Shown piece by piece: positions 54,749 through 62,693 of a DNA stretch of 64,000 bases. The DNA is from Acidobacteriota bacterium. GTDB lineage: Bacteria; Acidobacteriota; Holophagae; Holophagales; Holophagaceae. The stretch covers positions 1 through 64,000 of the forward strand of contig SXYX01000006.1 of the NCBI GenBank assembly GCA_005788175.1. Reading direction: 5' to 3'. The position numbers and the translations under genes are program-made. Below the pieces are notes generated by a model, which worked only from the letters and a program-made list of their open reading frames with translations, had not been told where the DNA came from and ran no database searches. Position 1 is the stretch's first letter; each line of letters starts with the position of its first letter.

Positions 54749-55039
54749 TTAGTTGAGAATGGCAAGAATTTCATCTTCTCGCACGATAACGTGATCTTCG
54801 AGATCTAGTTTCACTTCGGTTCCACTATATTTACCGATGAGGACTTTTTGGCCTTCCTTGACCGACATCGGAATACGCTTCCCTGCTTCATCGTATTTGC
54901 CATCACCAACAGCAACCACGATAGCCTCCATGGGCTTCTCTTTGGCAGTATCCGGGATAACAATTCCACTTTTGAGAGTTTCGGCAGGATCCAGTCTCTT
55001 CAAAATAACTCGATCGTGAAGGGGAGTGATTGATTTCAT
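54749..55039 (-). CDS. groES: Co-chaperonin GroES (10 kDa)
   Basis: Heptameric lid of GroEL. PLHDRVILKRLDPAETLKSG, with the mobile loop LKSGIVIPDTAKEKP, KVLIGKYSGTEVKLDLED and the end REDEILAILN are diagnostic. At 96 residues it is standard. AAGGAGG lies just before the ATG. It is the first gene of the operon behind the TTGACT promoter and CIRCE. Confidence 0.97.
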   Translation of the reverse strand: MKSITPLHDRVILKRLDPAETLKSGIVIPDTAKEKPMEAIVVAVGDGKYDEAGKRIPMSVKEGQKVLIGKYSGTEVKLDLEDHVIVREDEILAILN

Positions 55040-55085
55040 AAAGGTAAAACCTCCTTAAAATATTGATGGTGGGCAAACGGGCGAG

Positions 55086-55111
55086 TAGCACTCAAACCCC
55101 TAGAGTGCTAA
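55086..55111. promoter_or_regulatory. CIRCE operator (HrcA-binding inverted repeat) before groES
   Basis: TAGCACTC (55086-55093), a nine-base spacer and GAGTGCTA (55103-55110) followed by A match the CIRCE consensus TTAGCACTC-N9-GAGTGCTAA in all core positions. It lies 47 bases upstream of the groES ATG and directly downstream of the -10 element, so bound HrcA would block initiation. An hrcA gene is not in the window. Confidence 0.95.
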
Positions 55112-55137
55112 TTTACCCTAAGTAGTAAAAGAGTCAA
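55110..55137 (-). promoter_or_regulatory. Sigma-70 type promoter of groES-groL
   Basis: On the minus strand TTGACT (55137-55132) and TAAATT (55115-55110) are 16 bases apart. The -10 abuts the CIRCE repeat, the usual layout for HrcA-repressed chaperonin operons. Housekeeping sigma use is inferred. Confidence 0.72.
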
Positions 55138-55172
55138 GTCTGTTTTTTTCAACACTAGCAACGATTTTAGTC

Positions 55173-55193
55173 TTCACATTTAGATTATGTGAA
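55173..55193. repeat. Inverted repeat in the groES/yggS divergent region
   Basis: TTCACAT and ATGTGAA are perfect complements separated by seven bases (TTAGATT). It is placed about 36 bases upstream of the groES -35 and 60 bases upstream of the yggS -35. It may be an operator for either gene; no regulator was identified. Confidence 0.5.
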
Positions 55194-55252
55194 CCTCAAC
55201 ATAAACAGGCTAATCACTAAAAATAGGGATTATTACACTTAGATTTAAATTT

Positions 55253-55281
55253 TTGACAAAAGCCCAAGATCATAAAATATT
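55253..55281 (+). promoter_or_regulatory. Candidate promoter of the leader ORF-yggS transcript
   Basis: A perfect -35 TTGACA (55253-55258) is followed after 17 bases by AATATT (55276-55281), or after 14 by TAAAAT (55273-55278). A transcript would start near 55288, giving a leader of about 90 bases before the yggS ATG. The -10 choice is uncertain. Confidence 0.55.
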
Positions 55282-55305
55282 GATCGAGTACGGCAGGACG
55301 CCAGC

Positions 55306-55371
55306 ATGAGCCTAGCCTACACCCGTCGCCGTCGCCCGCCTATCTCGAACGTTGATTCGGGTATAACCTAA
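55306..55371 (+). CDS. Candidate 21-residue Arg-rich leader peptide upstream of yggS
   Basis: ATG 55306 is preceded by AGGA (55295-55298) at seven-base spacing. The frame encodes 21 residues and ends TAA at 55369-55371. Residues 7-10 are four Arg codons (CGT CGC CGT CGC), followed directly by Pro-Pro-Ile. The frame ends six bases before the yggS ATG, is in phase with it, and yggS itself has no Shine-Dalgarno, so coupling or attenuation is plausible. The stretch is clearly more GC-rich than its surroundings. It could instead be a structured RNA; coding is unproven and I know of no homologue. Confidence 0.4.
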   Translation: MSLAYTRRRRPPISNVDSGIT

Positions 55372-55377
55372 ATTTAA

Positions 55378-56034
55378 ATGAACATAAAACAAAACCTTGA
55401 GCACCTCCATAAGCGTATCAGTCAAAGCTGTGAACTTTCCGGTCGAGATCCTGGATCTATCGAAATTCTGCCAGTTACCAAATCGAAGAATGTTGATCTC
55501 ATTAAACAGTTACAGGCACTTGGATTTAAAAAATTTGGAGAAAACTATATACAGGAAATTGAGAAAAAATTTCCCCTTTTACCTTCCGTAGATTGGATAG
55601 CTATTGGTCATCTTCAAACAAATAAATCTGCCTTGGCTACTCGACTTTGCCATACAATTCTTTCATTAGACTCGATGCGCTTAGCCAAATCATTGGATAA
55701 GGAAAGTCAGCGGATAAAAAAAGATTTAACGGTTTGGATCCAAGTCGATTTATGGGAACAAAGCCCCATGAAGGGTTGCCTAAGGGATGAGGTTGAGTCA
55801 ATTATGGACTTTGTTCGTGAGACACCTAATCTGTGTTTTGGTGGTTTGATGATACTCCCCCCCATAGGTGACTCAAAAGCCTTCTCGGATAGTCATAACT
55901 TCAGATTAGAGATAGAACAAAAAATGCAAAAAAAAGTCTTACTAAGTATGGGCATGAGTGAAGACTTAGAATTAGCAGTAATGAGTGGGACTGACCAATT
56001 AAGAGTGGGTTCTGCCCTATTAGGGGCCAGATAG
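55378..56034 (+). CDS. YggS family PLP homeostasis protein
   Basis: Cytoplasmic PLP-binding protein (PLPHP) that buffers pyridoxal phosphate. The fold-type III barrel shows ILPVTKSKNVDLIKQL with the PLP lysine, FGENYIQEIEKK, WIAIGHLQTNKS, and the C-terminal LSMGMSEDLELAVMSGTDQL-RVGSALLG phosphate site. At 218 residues it is normal. The region before the ATG (CCTAAATTTAA) lacks a ribosome-binding site; translation may depend on the short frame upstream. It converges on tRNA-Leu(CAA). Confidence 0.93.
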   Translation: MNIKQNLEHLHKRISQSCELSGRDPGSIEILPVTKSKNVDLIKQLQALGFKKFGENYIQEIEKKFPLLPSVDWIAIGHLQTNKSALATRLCHTILSLDSMRLAKSLDKESQRIKKDLTVWIQVDLWEQSPMKGCLRDEVESIMDFVRETPNLCFGGLMILPPIGDSKAFSDSHNFRLEIEQKMQKKVLLSMGMSEDLELAVMSGTDQLRVGSALLGAR

Positions 56035-56057
56035 TTAAGCTTTGTCCAAACTTGAAT

Positions 56058-56143
56058 TGGTGCCGGCGAAGGGACTTGAACCCCCACTACCTTGCGATAA
56101 ACAGATTTTGAGTCTGTCGCGTCTGCCATTTCGCCACGCCGGC
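56058..56143 (-). tRNA. tRNA-Leu (anticodon CAA)
   Basis: An 86-base type II tRNA on the minus strand: acceptor GCCGGCG with CGCCGGC, anticodon stem ACAGA/TCTGT around CTCAAAA giving anticodon CAA, a long variable arm (TTATCGCAAGGTA), T loop TTCAAGT, and encoded CCA (56058-56060). It lies 46 bases downstream of nadE on the same strand. It reads UUG codons, the second leucine tRNA of the window. Confidence 0.97.
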
Positions 56144-56189
56144 TAGGACTTTATAGATTAACGCAAACTCAATTGGAAGCTCTAGAATC

Positions 56190-57884
56190 TTAAGAAGTGA
56201 GTGGAATCTGCCGTCCTGACCCAAAAGATTTAGGGCTTATTTTGAGACTAAAAGGCATTTGCTTACGCTTAAATTCAGAAGTCTTCAATAACATTCGAGT
56301 TCGGTCAATTTTGTGTTTCATATCGGGGAAACTGAGTCGGGAACTAATGAGTATTTCTTCAATCGAGTCGAATGGAATATCCGATTCAAGATACATAGAA
56401 AGAATAAGATCAAGTTCACGATAAGGCATTAGGGCTTCTTCATCTGTTTGATTAGGACTCAATTCTGCCATAGGAGGTCTTACGATAATTTCTTCGAGGA
56501 TTTCATCTTTCATGGTGCGTGCTAAGTCAAAGACTCGAGACTTCAAGCAATCTCCGAGAGGGCTTAAAATTCCCACTGTATCCCCATAGAGAGTACAGTA
56601 GCCCACTGCAGCCTCGCTTTTATTTGCAGTATTGATAACAGCCATCTTCTCAGTTTGTAGAAGCTTGTGGACCGATGCCTCGGTTGTAAGACCCATTAAA
56701 ATCTGTCCGCGAATTCGGCTTTGTAGATTTTCTTGAGTTCTAGCGGCTAGGGGTGTTCCTGTTTGGGTTCGAATTGCCCTTTCTAAAGAGGCGTGGATCT
56801 CGGCTATTGGAATCGTTCGAAGTTGGATACCCAATTGTTTACATTGATGCTCAGCTAGACGAATACTTTCGGTTGATGTGACAGAAGAAGGAAGAGCGAC
56901 GCCTAATATTTTGTCTGAGCCCAGGGCTTCTTTTGCTAGCGTTGCTACCACTGCACTATCTAAGCCCCCACTCATACCAATGACGGCTCCTTCTATGCCC
57001 TGCTTGAGAAAATTGTCACGGATTCCTGTTACTAAGGCTTTCCTTAACCAAGTCATATCGTCACAAATCGTCCATAGATCTCCATCTTTATCGGTGTCAA
57101 CCCAAACTATCCCTTCCCAAAAAGCTTGAACACCTTGCCACTTGCCTGCCGAAGAAGCCATCCCCGATAAACCATCATAAATGAGCGAAGAGTCAGCTCC
57201 CACTCTCGAAGAAAATACAATCGGAACTTTATAATGTTGCGCTTGATTCACTAGAATTTTTTTTCTGAGGTCTGCTTTTGAAGGAACTAATCCAGCGTAG
57301 GGAGACGACGGAGACCATGCACCTAGATTTGCAGGACTCACTGAGGCATTAATGAGAAGAGAGGCGCCTTTCTGAACTAGGTCCTCGATGGGGTTTAGAG
57401 CATATCGAATAGTCCCCTGCCCCCATGGGTTCGCCCATAGATCCTCACAGATCGATAAACCTATTTGTTCTCCCCTGTAAGAAACCAGAGGCTGCGGTGA
57501 AGGGTCTGGCTCAAACCAACGATGCTCATCAAAAACATCATAGGTAGGCAGCACGCGCTTACGAATACGATGTTGAATTTGGCCTTCTACGCACCACCAT
57601 AATTCATTCCAAAGTCGACCACTAGGAGCAGGACTGACAGTACCTAATAGTAAAGGGGTGGAACCAGTCAGCCGGACTAATCTTTCAGATTCCAATTGTA
57701 TTCGGTGCCGAAGGGAGGTATCCCAGAGTGTGTCGTTAGGAACATATCCGACAATGTGCATCTCGGGAGTCAAGACGAGCTGAGCACCGCCAGCCACAGC
57801 CTCATTGTATCTCTGCTCAATCACCGAACTATTAAATTCAGGATTTGCGAGTCTTGGGTTTATCTGGAGGATCGCAATCTTCAC
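56190..57884 (-). CDS. nadE: NAD+ synthase (glutamine-hydrolysing)
   Basis: Final step of NAD synthesis. An N-terminal nitrilase-type glutaminase domain (MKIAILQINPRLANP, VLTPEMHIVGY with Glu, RKRVLPTYDVFDEHRWFEP with Lys, GLSICEDLWANPWGQG with Cys) feeds ammonia to the C-terminal synthetase with the pyrophosphatase loop GAVIGMSGGLDSAVVATLAK. ANKSEAAVGYCTLYGD and PPMAELSPNQTDEEALMPY complete it. At 564 residues it is full length. A left-going gene, 63 bases after the flavoprotein start region and upstream of tRNA-Leu. Confidence 0.95.
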   Translation of the reverse strand: MKIAILQINPRLANPEFNSSVIEQRYNEAVAGGAQLVLTPEMHIVGYVPNDTLWDTSLRHRIQLESERLVRLTGSTPLLLGTVSPAPSGRLWNELWWCVEGQIQHRIRKRVLPTYDVFDEHRWFEPDPSPQPLVSYRGEQIGLSICEDLWANPWGQGTIRYALNPIEDLVQKGASLLINASVSPANLGAWSPSSPYAGLVPSKADLRKKILVNQAQHYKVPIVFSSRVGADSSLIYDGLSGMASSAGKWQGVQAFWEGIVWVDTDKDGDLWTICDDMTWLRKALVTGIRDNFLKQGIEGAVIGMSGGLDSAVVATLAKEALGSDKILGVALPSSVTSTESIRLAEHQCKQLGIQLRTIPIAEIHASLERAIRTQTGTPLAARTQENLQSRIRGQILMGLTTEASVHKLLQTEKMAVINTANKSEAAVGYCTLYGDTVGILSPLGDCLKSRVFDLARTMKDEILEEIIVRPPMAELSPNQTDEEALMPYRELDLILSMYLESDIPFDSIEEILISSRLSFPDMKHKIDRTRMLLKTSEFKRKQMPFSLKISPKSFGSGRQIPLTS

Positions 57885-57947
57885 AACTTTAGGATATTCT
57901 CTTTACGGCTTCGCTAAAAGATATCGTTTAATGGACATTTGTGGAGG

Positions 57948-59588
57948 CTAATATTCGTTAACTAATTCTTTAGGATTGACTTGTTTTTCGAATGGTAAAA
58001 AGGGATCTGCCCCAAAAGATTGTGCGATCCATTCGGCTACCCGAATCCCATCCACAGCAGCCGAGGTGATACCTCCCGCAAAACCTGCTCCCTCCCCGCA
58101 CGGATAAAGTTGAGGATGACTAATCGATTGGCCCTGTGGATCTCGAAGTAATTGGATCGGACTCGATGTACGACTCTCCAGGGCGATCAAAATAGCTTGA
58201 GATGAAGTGTAGCCGTGAATTTTCTTATCAAAAGTAGGTAGTGATTGTCGAATTTGTTCTTCAACGAAGGGAGGAAGACACTGAGTAATATCGGCAGGGA
58301 CTGTAAAAGGCTGAAAACTCGACGTGGGCAATTTGCCGCTTGGTTTCTTCGACATGAAATCTTGGACGCTCATCGCGGGAGCACCATAAGTCTCTTGTGC
58401 ACATTGAAAAGCTTTATGCTCCCAGAATCTTTGAAAATACATTCCTCCTAGGACATGGTCACTAACAAAATCTGAAGTGTTGACCTTTGCTACCAGGCCT
58501 GAATTTGCAAATCCGGAGTCTCGAGCTTCGTTGCTCATACCATTTACTACGCAAGCTCCTTCCTCGGACGTGCACTGTGTTACCTCACCTCCTGGACACA
58601 TACAAAACGAGTAGGTGGCTCTATTAAGCCCCAAATTACATACCAATTTATAGTCGGCGGGTGGAAGACTTGGATGACCTCGGTGGGGTCCATATTGGGC
58701 CTTATCGATTAAATCTTGGGGGTGTTCAATGCGAACACCCATGGCGAAGGGTTTTTGCTTCATGGCAACACCTTTACGATGAAGCATCTCAAATGTATCT
58801 CGGGCGCTATGCCCCGGAGCTATAACCAGGGCATCACAAGGAATAATTTCGCCATTCTCAAGAATCGCACCAGTAACTTTGTCGTTTTCAAATTCAAGAT
58901 CAACTAATTTGGCATTCCAGCGATAAGAAGCTCCTCGTTTTTCAGCATCTTTTCTAATAAGAACTGAACATTTTCTGATTACATCTGTACCTACATGCGG
59001 CTTCGCAAGATAGGCAATCCTAGGATGCGCTCCATAACGTACAAAAGTATCAATCACATAACGTGTTGCAGGATGACCGATACGAGTCGTTAACTTTCCG
59101 TCACTAAAAGTACCCGCTCCTCCCTCTCCAAACTGAGCATTAGCATTAGGTTTAAGTTGGGCATCTTTCCAAAGCGCATTAATTCCTGCAACGCGATCGC
59201 TCATGCTTGGACCTCTTTCGAGGATGACTGGCTGCAAACCATAGTCAAGACAACGTAGGGCGCAAAAAGTCCCGGCCGGCCCGCTTCCAACAATAACAAC
59301 TCTACCCTTATAGTTAAGTGGCTTTACGAGAAAAGGTAGATTTGAAGGAGCTAAGGTAAGTTGCACTCCGATAGGGATAGTATCCATAGGAATCTCATTG
59401 CTTGAATCAAAAGAGATAGCAACTAAGAATCTAATTGAGCCCTTATGGCGAGCATCTAGACTTCGTCTTTCGAGACGAGTCTGACTGAATTGATCTTCTG
59501 GCAAATCTAAGGTATTACTGAGTACTTTAGCCAACGACCATGATTCACGGCCAATAGGTAGGGGCAAGTTTGAAAGGAGATATCTCAT
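57948..59588 (-). CDS. NAD(P)/FAD-dependent oxidoreductase of the long 'FAD-utilising dehydrogenase' family
   Basis: A flavoprotein of about 546 residues. The N-terminal small domain (MRYLLSNLPLPIG, RRSLDARHKGSIRFLVAISF) is typical of this uncharacterised family. Then come the FAD loop VVIVGSGPAGTFCALRCLDYG, NAQFGEGGAGTFSDGKLTTR, VIAPGHSARDTFEMLHRKGV, YSFCMCPGGEV and the C-terminal PCGEGAGFAGGITSAAVDGI. The start is ATG 59588, which lines up with family N-termini; the frame continues to 59624. No physiological substrate is known. It is divergent from yfcH across a 126-base region with two small palindromes. Confidence 0.88.
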   Translation of the reverse strand: MRYLLSNLPLPIGRESWSLAKVLSNTLDLPEDQFSQTRLERRSLDARHKGSIRFLVAISFDSSNEIPMDTIPIGVQLTLAPSNLPFLVKPLNYKGRVVIVGSGPAGTFCALRCLDYGLQPVILERGPSMSDRVAGINALWKDAQLKPNANAQFGEGGAGTFSDGKLTTRIGHPATRYVIDTFVRYGAHPRIAYLAKPHVGTDVIRKCSVLIRKDAEKRGASYRWNAKLVDLEFENDKVTGAILENGEIIPCDALVIAPGHSARDTFEMLHRKGVAMKQKPFAMGVRIEHPQDLIDKAQYGPHRGHPSLPPADYKLVCNLGLNRATYSFCMCPGGEVTQCTSEEGACVVNGMSNEARDSGFANSGLVAKVNTSDFVSDHVLGGMYFQRFWEHKAFQCAQETYGAPAMSVQDFMSKKPSGKLPTSSFQPFTVPADITQCLPPFVEEQIRQSLPTFDKKIHGYTSSQAILIALESRTSSPIQLLRDPQGQSISHPQLYPCGEGAGFAGGITSAAVDGIRVAEWIAQSFGADPFLPFEKQVNPKELVNEY

Positions 59589-59603
59589 GAACTCCGGCGA
59601 GGG

Positions 59604-59645
59604 GGACACTGTGTCCAAAGCCAACCTTATTTTAACTTGGGTTAA
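59604..59645. repeat. Two small palindromes in the flavoprotein/yfcH divergent region
   Basis: GGACAC-T-GTGTCC (59604-59616) and TTAAC-TTGG-GTTAA (59632-59645) lie between divergent starts at 59588 and 59715. Each is short enough to arise by chance; together they mark the likely promoter/operator region. No clear -35/-10 pair was found. Confidence 0.35.
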
Positions 59646-59714
59646 CGACTATTCTAGATTTTTATCTCTACGCCATTACTCAAACAGTCCTTATTCTTTA
59701 AGAGGGGGCATTCA

Positions 59715-60632
59715 ATGAATGAATCTAGCGCAAAGCACATCCTCGTAGCCGGTGGAACCGGCCTTGTAGGTAGTCGATTATGCCAAGAACTTCTCAACAG
59801 TGGCTATCGAGTCTCTATCCTTTCTCGTCGCGAAGGTGTGTCTAAAGAAGGTATCCCTCTGCTGTCGTGGAATGCGCTAGATCAGATAATCCCTTCGGTT
59901 TATGCGGTCATTAATCTAGCCGGTGAGGGCATTGCAGATAAGCGGTGGAGCTCTCAGCGCAAGGCAGCTATTCGGTCAAGTAGAACCGAAACGACTTCGC
60001 GTTTGGTCGATGCTTATCGTCGCTGTAGCGATCGTCGTCCTGGAATTTTAATCAATGCGAGTGCTATAGGAATCTATGGATCTCACGATGGAACTCCTAT
60101 CGATGAGAACAGTGGCGTCGGCTTAGGATTTCTATCTGAAGTTTGTCAAGACTGGGAGGCTGCTGCAGATCCTGTTTCAACACTTGGAGTTCGATTGGTG
60201 AAAGTGAGAATTGGTATTGTTCTTGCACGATCAGGAGGAGCTCTGCCAAAGATGAGTCTTCCGATTAGATTTTTTCAGGGTGCCAAACTTGGGAATGGGC
60301 AACAAGGATTTAGTTGGATTCATCTCGATGATTTAGTTTCCATCCTTATTCATTGCATTGAAAATGATCAATATCAAGGCGTACTTAACGCCACCTCTCC
60401 CTTCCCTACTACAAATGAAACATTCACTCGCCTGCTGGGTAAACAATTAAGGCGTCCGATTCTTCCAGTTCCAGCTTTCGTGACTCGATCCGTATTGAAT
60501 TTACTTATGGGAGAAATGGCAGATGCGATGCTCTTAAAAGGAGCATTTGTTTATCCCAAGATTCTACAAAACTTGGGATTTAGGTTCAAATTTGCGAGAC
60601 CAGAAGCTGCAATGAAGGATCTCTTGGGATGA
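59715..60632 (+). CDS. TIGR01777 family epimerase/SDR protein YfcH-like
   Basis: Short-chain-dehydrogenase fold of 305 residues. The NAD(P) loop HILVAGGTGLVGSRLCQELL is at residues 10-29; VINLAGEGIADKRWSSQRKA, SAIGIYGSHDGTPIDENSG and FSWIHLDDLVSILIHCIEND are family signatures. The substrate is unknown. AAGAGGGGG is a strong ribosome site. The stop overlaps the next ATG as ATGA, coupling it to the SRPBCC gene; such YfcH-SRPBCC partners are also found fused in some genomes (from memory). Confidence 0.9.
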   Translation: MNESSAKHILVAGGTGLVGSRLCQELLNSGYRVSILSRREGVSKEGIPLLSWNALDQIIPSVYAVINLAGEGIADKRWSSQRKAAIRSSRTETTSRLVDAYRRCSDRRPGILINASAIGIYGSHDGTPIDENSGVGLGFLSEVCQDWEAAADPVSTLGVRLVKVRIGIVLARSGGALPKMSLPIRFFQGAKLGNGQQGFSWIHLDDLVSILIHCIENDQYQGVLNATSPFPTTNETFTRLLGKQLRRPILPVPAFVTRSVLNLLMGEMADAMLLKGAFVYPKILQNLGFRFKFARPEAAMKDLLG

Positions 60633-61084
60633 GGGAGTACGTTCTCGAGCGAACTCAAATTATTCCTCAATCTCGCAAAAGGGTCTTTGATTTTTTTAGT
60701 GATCCAAGAAATTTGGAACTAATTACACCACCATGGTTACATTTTAAAATCCTTACAAACCCCTTACCGCAAGGGGCTGGATCGATTTTTGATTACACGC
60801 TAAGAGTCAGAGGGATACCAATACGATGGCGCACGCTTATTGAAGAATGGGTATCAAATGAGTACTTTGTGGATCGACAGATTCGAGGACCTTATAAGCT
60901 CTGGCATCACACACATACATTCAAAACATTACCTGACGGATCAACAGAAATGAAAGACCGAGTGAGGTATGTTATCGGATGGGGTTTTCTCGGGCAAATT
61001 GCTCATTGTTTATGGGTCAAACGCGATCTCCAAGCGATTTTTGATTACCGCTTTGCGATCATTGATACCTATTTCAAAAATTAA
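60629..61084 (+). CDS. SRPBCC (START-like) family protein
   Basis: A 151-residue helix-grip fold protein of the polyketide-cyclase/ligand-binding type: YVLERTQIIPQSRKRVFDFF, DPRNLELITPPWLHFKIL, WRTLIEEWVSNEYFVDRQIR and LWHHTHTFKTLPDGSTEMKD. It is predicted to bind a hydrophobic ligand. It is coupled to the yfcH-like gene through ATGA, suggesting a joint role. Its stop shares TTAA (61081-61084) with convergent miaB. Confidence 0.87.
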   Translation: MREYVLERTQIIPQSRKRVFDFFSDPRNLELITPPWLHFKILTNPLPQGAGSIFDYTLRVRGIPIRWRTLIEEWVSNEYFVDRQIRGPYKLWHHTHTFKTLPDGSTEMKDRVRYVIGWGFLGQIAHCLWVKRDLQAIFDYRFAIIDTYFKN

Positions 61085-62391
61085 ACTAATTCTGCCCCTA
61101 AAAAATGAGGGCTTGCTGCCGTAATCCGAGCAGAAACTAATTCACCCATTTGGGGTATGTATCCAACCTTTTCTTTTAGGTGTAGCGTCTTCGAACTGCC
61201 CATTCTACCTACCCAGAATCCATTTTCATTTAGAATTGGATTTTCAATGCGTGCATCCACAACTTTTCCAATCATATTTTGATTATCCAAGAGGGTCCAA
61301 TGGGCCTGACGCGACTGGAGTCTTACTAAGCGTTCTTGTTTAACCTCTGCTGGTAAATCATCTTTGAGGCGAACAGCAGCCGTTCCTGGTCTTAGTGAAT
61401 AAATAAATGAAAAAGATGATTCAAATTGAACATAATCAAGTAAATCTAGTGTTTGCTGGAAATCAGATTCGGTCTCACCGGGAAATCCTACAATAAAATC
61501 TGTACTGAGACAGATACTTGACCGACTAGAGCCAAGATAATCGAGGCGTTCAAGATACTCTTCGATTGTATATTCACGAAGCATCCTTTTCAGGACTGCA
61601 TTGGAGCCACTTTGGACAGGTAAATGTAAAAAAGGTGCGATGCGCGGATTCGTCACGATTTCGTGAGCTAATTCCTTTGTAAAGTTCATTGGATGAGATG
61701 TGGTGAAACGGAGCCATTCAAGCCCCTTTAGAGCACTTACCCTTCGGAGTAACTCTGTAAAGTTGCAACCTCCCGCATAAGAATTAACATTTTGGCCTAG
61801 AAGCTCAATTTCTCTATATCCCTGATCGATTAATCGTATTACCTCATCAATAATGGATTGGTATGGACGACTCCTTTCAATCCCTCGAGTTCTAGGAACA
61901 ATACAATAGGTACAAGCATGATTACATCCCTCGATAATGGTCACGAGAGCTTTAGCAGTAGGTTTTCTCTTAGCGATCTCAGTAGGAAATAAGTGGTTAT
62001 CTGGATAATGTTCCACATCAATCCCCTTTTCACCTTTTATTTGAGCCTGAGAGAGTATATGAGGAAGTTTTTCTAAAGCCATTGTTCCAAGAACAAAATC
62101 AATCTGAGGTGCTCGAGTGAAGAGATGCGACTGTTCCTGTTGCGCTAGGCAACCCGTCACTCCAATAGTAAGAGGTCTTTGTAGTTTTTCTTTTTTTAGT
62201 CGTCCTAGCTCTGAAAAAACTTTATGAACGGCCTTTTCGCGAATGGAGCAAGTATTAAGAATTACAACATCCGCCTCTTTACTCGAATTAACCTCTACAT
62301 ACCCCTCCTGAACCATAACTCCAGTTAATTTCTCGCCATCATGATCATTCATCTGACAGCCCCATGTCTGTATGAAAAATCTTTTAGTCAT
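61081..62391 (-). CDS. miaB: tRNA-2-methylthio-N6-dimethylallyladenosine synthase MiaB
   Basis: Radical-SAM methylthiotransferase acting on i6A37 of tRNA. The N-terminal cluster cysteines are in TWGCQMNDHDGEKL, NTCSIREKAV and TGCLAQQE. The radical-SAM motif is EGCNHACTYCIVPRTRG, followed by LLGQNVNSY, LPVQSGSNAVLKRMLREYT, STDFIVGFPGETESDF and a TRAM domain (MIGKVVDARIENPILNENGF). The start at ATG 62391 (MTKRFFIQTWGCQ) gives 436 residues and overlaps the upstream small gene by eight bases. miaA is not in the window. Confidence 0.95.
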   Translation of the reverse strand: MTKRFFIQTWGCQMNDHDGEKLTGVMVQEGYVEVNSSKEADVVILNTCSIREKAVHKVFSELGRLKKEKLQRPLTIGVTGCLAQQEQSHLFTRAPQIDFVLGTMALEKLPHILSQAQIKGEKGIDVEHYPDNHLFPTEIAKRKPTAKALVTIIEGCNHACTYCIVPRTRGIERSRPYQSIIDEVIRLIDQGYREIELLGQNVNSYAGGCNFTELLRRVSALKGLEWLRFTTSHPMNFTKELAHEIVTNPRIAPFLHLPVQSGSNAVLKRMLREYTIEEYLERLDYLGSSRSSICLSTDFIVGFPGETESDFQQTLDLLDYVQFESSFSFIYSLRPGTAAVRLKDDLPAEVKQERLVRLQSRQAHWTLLDNQNMIGKVVDARIENPILNENGFWVGRMGSSKTLHLKEKVGYIPQMGELVSARITAASPHFLGAELV

Positions 62392-62668
62392 GAGTGGTTT
62401 CTCGGCGAGAATCTGGGACGATCTTTGCTTCAAAATAAGCTTTGATTTCGTCCATCTCCTGCTGTTTTATCACCTCGGATTCAAAACTACAAGGCTCGCC
62501 TTTGAGGTCTTCGTTGGACTGTAATCCCTTCCAAATACCCTCACGATTCTTGAGTATCCAAAATAGCACCGCTAGCGATATAACCCAATACAAATTGAAC
62601 CTCGTCTTCAAGTTTAATGCAGAGGAACAAGAATATGGAAGTTCGAACACATCATTTTGTTCACACAA
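62384..62668 (-). CDS. Small membrane protein, function unknown, overlapping miaB
   Basis: Up to 94 residues from TTG 62668; the true start is uncertain (GTG and TTG codons further in are alternatives). One hydrophobic helix (NLYWVISLAVLFWILK) is followed by a charged tail (EVIKQQEMDEIKAYFEAKIV). The stop lies in ATGACTAA, so it overlaps the miaB ATG, as coupled genes do. The opposite strand also has an open frame here (62442-62690), but that one lacks hydrophobic or domain structure. There is no homologue I can name. Confidence 0.5.
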   Translation of the reverse strand: MCEQNDVFELPYSCSSALNLKTRFNLYWVISLAVLFWILKNREGIWKGLQSNEDLKGEPCSFESEVIKQQEMDEIKAYFEAKIVPDSRRETTHD

Positions 62669-62693
62669 GGCTAAAATTAGAGGGGACTAGTCT

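Noticed and set aside
55290-55370. 4.5S RNA, 6S RNA or tmRNA in the GC-rich leader of yggS
   Set aside because: None of the conserved core sequences of these RNAs are present; only short stems (for example ACCCG/CGGGT) can be drawn.
62442-62690. 82-residue plus-strand frame before pgsA
   Set aside because: It is opposite the minus-strand frame with a membrane helix and coupled miaB overlap; its own sequence is low in structure and lacks a ribosome site.
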